The notes under the pieces: generated by a model
Seen by the model: the letters and a program-made list of their open reading frames with translations, nothing else
Database searches by the model: none
What the model was told of the DNA's origin: nothing
Program-made: the position numbers and the translations under genes
NCBI GenBank assembly: GCA_004335635.1
Contig: QAXH01005340.1
Span: forward strand, 1 to 35,131
Length of the DNA: 35,131 nt
Direction: 5' to 3'
Source of the DNA: Chloromonas sp. AAM2
Taxonomy: Eukaryota; Chlorophyta; Chlorophyceae; Chlamydomonadales; Chlamydomonadaceae
Shown here: positions 32,321 to 35,131 of the stretch, piece by piece
Numbering within the stretch: the first letter of the stretch is position 1
Layout of the letters: the number at the start of each line of letters is the position of its first letter

Positions 32321-35131
32321 GCACCGGGAGCAGAATAGCAGTAGGCAAACTCAGTCAGTTTTGTGGTGATTGCAAAAAAGTCAGTTGTCCGGGGTGATTG
32401 AGAGACAAAGTCAGTTGTTGGTTGGAGATTGCAGAGCCTGCTGTACTAATGAGGACAGGTTGTGTCTGCCGCCAGCCCGCCTGGCAGTGCCCAGTGCCTC
32501 CGGAGGCTTCTGCTCAAATGTGCAACAAGGTAGCTGTTACGGTATTTTTTGTTGTATAGTACGTTGACAAACAGTTTCACTTTCTGAATCCCGTTGCGAA
32601 GCAAGGCGTTGGCAAAGCTGACTGCCTAAGGATGGCCGGTGGCGCCGTGGATGCTGCCAACATATCTATCATAACAATGAATCCCAGCCCATAGGAAGTG
32701 CTGACCTTATGACCTGTCCCTGGCGTGGTGATGTTGTATCAAGCAATTGCTTTAGCAATCGCGAGCTGACGGACTGAGTGCAGCTGGCTGTGTGGGCCGC
32801 GCGTTGTGTTTGCTGGGTGGTTAGGGACTAGAAGACGTTGAGCATATAGCCTTCTACCAGCCTTCGTAATTGCCTTATGTGTGGCAGAGCTGGTCCTCTG
32901 TTCAGGCAAGTGAGCCGGTCGTCTGTGTGGTGGCTGTTGTCTGATGTGTTGTGTGGGATAGCGAGCAAGAGAGTCGCCATTCTTTACCTGTTCTTGAGTT
33001 GGTTATCTTTCATATAGTTTTCAATTGGTGAAAGGTCAAGGTTGTCGTGTGGCTGGTCGGGCACAAGTGTTGTCTGTTTGCATGACTTCAGCACATGGCT
33101 GCAAGAGAATGGAACGGTTGCAATGGTCTGGACGCAGTGTAACTTGCAAGGAACAGGTGTGCACCTAGGTCAACCCTTTGCAAAAGATCTGAATTTCATG
33201 GTTGTGACTCGCAGGGATCTGGACGCGTGCTTCAATAGAGGCAACAGATTAGAACAGGAAAAAGAAGCGCAACGCAGCAGGAGAGATGTCACAGTTCAAA
33301 GGACTATGGTGTCACGTGTCCTCAGCCATGTTCGCCATGAGGGATGGCCCTTGGCTGACAGTTGCATGCCTCAGCTCACCAGCTTCAGCATGATCTTGTA
33401 TGGAGCTGTCACATGCAGTTCCCGCATGCATTCACATCCCCAAGTGCGTTCCACAGTTCTAGATTGGAGCTCTTTGGCCAGCTGCTTTTGCACAGGTTCA
33501 ATGACCGTGCAACCGCCAGTCCTTGTGAATTGATGCCTGCCTGCATTGTTTCGCTGTCAGCAAGTACTGCACGGCAGAGCCTCTTCATAGGTAAACTCAT
33601 AGTTTGACTAGTTGGATTCCGATCACTGCTCGGTGCCCCACTGTATTCTCATGTGCACCCCCCAGTCACTCTGAAGAAGAGTCACCTCACGTGAAAGGGA
33701 GGGGTAGACACTCAAACGTCCTGTATCCTGCCGTCATGTCCAGAATCCCGGCGAAAAGCAAGCTGTGGCTGAGCACATCACGGCACGAGATGCAACAGAT
33801 TGTGCAAGTCATCTCATAGAGGGACTTCCTGACTGTGCGGAGCCTGCTCATCCTTGACACAGCAGCCACAATCTTACACTGCAAACCTGTTTGGTGCTCC
33901 TCTGCCTTGAACACTGCTCGAGCACACAAATTTTCAATCCTAGAACAGTAGCCAAAGAAGGTGGAGTGGGGGCTCAAATTCCTTCCAAGTTCGCCTACAC
34001 GCCACAATAAAGCAGTAAAACAAGCTCGATGAGAACTGAGCATGCGTGCCTTAAAGTTTTACGTCTCTCAATGTTGTCTCCGATTGTTTCCTCCAAACAC
34101 CGACCACGCATTGATACACTGTTAGTGCAGACACCTTGCCGGGGACAGTGCACAGACCCTGCCCTGGCCAACCACGCAAAACTATGCGATGCCAATAGCC
34201 AGCCACAAGATGAGTGTCCCATGATATCACACATCCAGCGAGCAGGAGAAAATATGCCGACGACATCAGGCCAGGTGCCTGCCATGTTGACACACCGAAA
34301 TGTGCACCTTCTAAAGGTCTTGTGACTGGGCTGCAGAGGACGTCTGCAAAGGCCGTAGCTTGGTGCGAAATGTTGACATGCACCATGTAAAGCAACTTGG
34401 TGCAAGCCGCCGGACCATGTAACCATCCAACGCTCGAACAGCCCAAACAACTCGGGTAGGCCAGGGTGGTAAACATCTGAGCCGTCAGGCGCTCTCGACC
34501 GCATTACCAGCAAGCGAGGTCATAAAGAGATGCAAGGTCATAGAACATGAAATACATACAGGTGCTCGGGCGAGCTTGTAGGCGTACAACTAGTGAAGAA
34601 AGGACGTGAGGAAAAGTGGAAAACTATTCAACGTCATCACTGCCTCTGTGCAACAAGTTCCAATGTCGACTGGTACAAATGAGATGGGTGTTTAAGAACA
34701 CCTGCCCTCCAACTATGCAAGAAAGGGATGAGGTACAGGGCTGCATCCGGCACATGACAAGGTCGTGCGCTGCAGTGCTAGTCCACAAGGGTACACGTCG
34801 TACAATCGCTAATATACATGCGCCTGCCAAATGAGAAATGCCTGTGCACAGCACCTGCTCCACCAGTCATCAGGTACTGGATCAACAAGAAGACAACTGG
34901 CAGGACGCTTTCAGACATTGTGTTTCCAATCTCCTGGCTTTGCTTGCCCATCCATTAGGCAGCCACATCCTCCTGCAGCCTTGAGTGTGTTGCGTGTACA
35001 AACAACCGGTGTTGCCCTCCCAGGCAAGCTCTCATCAATCTGTGTGTGTCGCATTGCTACTCATTGCAAATGGCTCTTCCTAGGCAGTCGCCACTGCCTG
35101 GCTTGGCTCGACTGCTTCCACAGTGCACTCC
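32321..35131. other. Region without a recognised gene
   Basis: These 2.8 kb follow the stop codon of the FAD oxidoreductase gene. The first part should be its 3' untranslated region; a TGTAA at 33138-33142 is a possible but distant polyadenylation signal. The longest open frames (33042-33533 plus, 163 codons; 34513-33995 minus, 172 codons) show no family motif and no convincing splice-linked neighbours, so they are not called as genes. I saw no RNA gene or terminal repeat. Confidence 0.5.

Noticed and set aside
33042..33533. 163-codon open frame, plus strand
   Set aside because: No recognisable motif or splice-linked neighbour; such frames occur by chance in this composition.
33995..34513. 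172-codon open frame, minus strand
   Set aside because: No family similarity that I can see, and Cys/Trp/His-rich composition typical of non-coding frames here.

Overview
The window is nuclear DNA from a eukaryote, most likely a chlorophyte green alga of the Chlamydomonadales (Haematococcus-like is my guess; I cannot name a species). The reasons are five intron-rich genes whose exons join in phase through GT..AG introns, GTGAGT/GTGCGC-type donors with TGCAG acceptors, abundant micro- and minisatellites, and gene families typical of such algae: an octotricopeptide (OPR)-like protein, a nuclear YqaJ-domain protein and a plastid FAD oxidoreductase of the lycopene-cyclase-like type. There are no bacterial operons. 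All gene models were assembled by hand from reading frames, splice consensus and phase; each total coding length is a multiple of three.

Layout. 1-1042: no gene recognised. 1043-4796 (-): YqaJ-type PD-(D/E)XK nuclease-fold protein, 6 exons, about 751 aa. 4797-6274: intergenic. 6275-15362 (- ; start could be as far as 15473): very large OPR-like helical-repeat protein, 9 exons, about 2,225 aa, with a 30-bp minisatellite (partly an N gap) at the exon 1/intron 1 border. 15474-15874: divergent intergenic region. 15875-23816 (+): voltage-gated K+ channel, 15 exons, 1,124 aa, with complete S1-S6, a five-arginine S4, a TVGYGD filter and a long coiled-coil tail. 23817-25300: intergenic between convergent genes, with a perfect-stem hairpin. 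25301-27171 (-): family-16 protein methyltransferase, 3 exons, 417 aa. 27172-27636: short divergent intergenic region. 27637-32320 (+): lycopene-cyclase-like FAD oxidoreductase, 11 exons, 737 aa. 32321-35131: no gene recognised.

The five genes do not form an obvious pathway. Two products (OPR, FAD oxidoreductase) look organelle-directed, one is a membrane channel, one a soluble methyltransferase and one probably nuclear. The most unusual features concern splicing. A minisatellite in the OPR gene has units that each carry a possible phase-0 donor and acceptor. A tandem duplication in the YqaJ gene makes three copies of a donor, only the first of which keeps the frame. In the K+ channel one intron splits the selectivity filter and a pair of in-frame acceptors lies in the S4-S5 linker.
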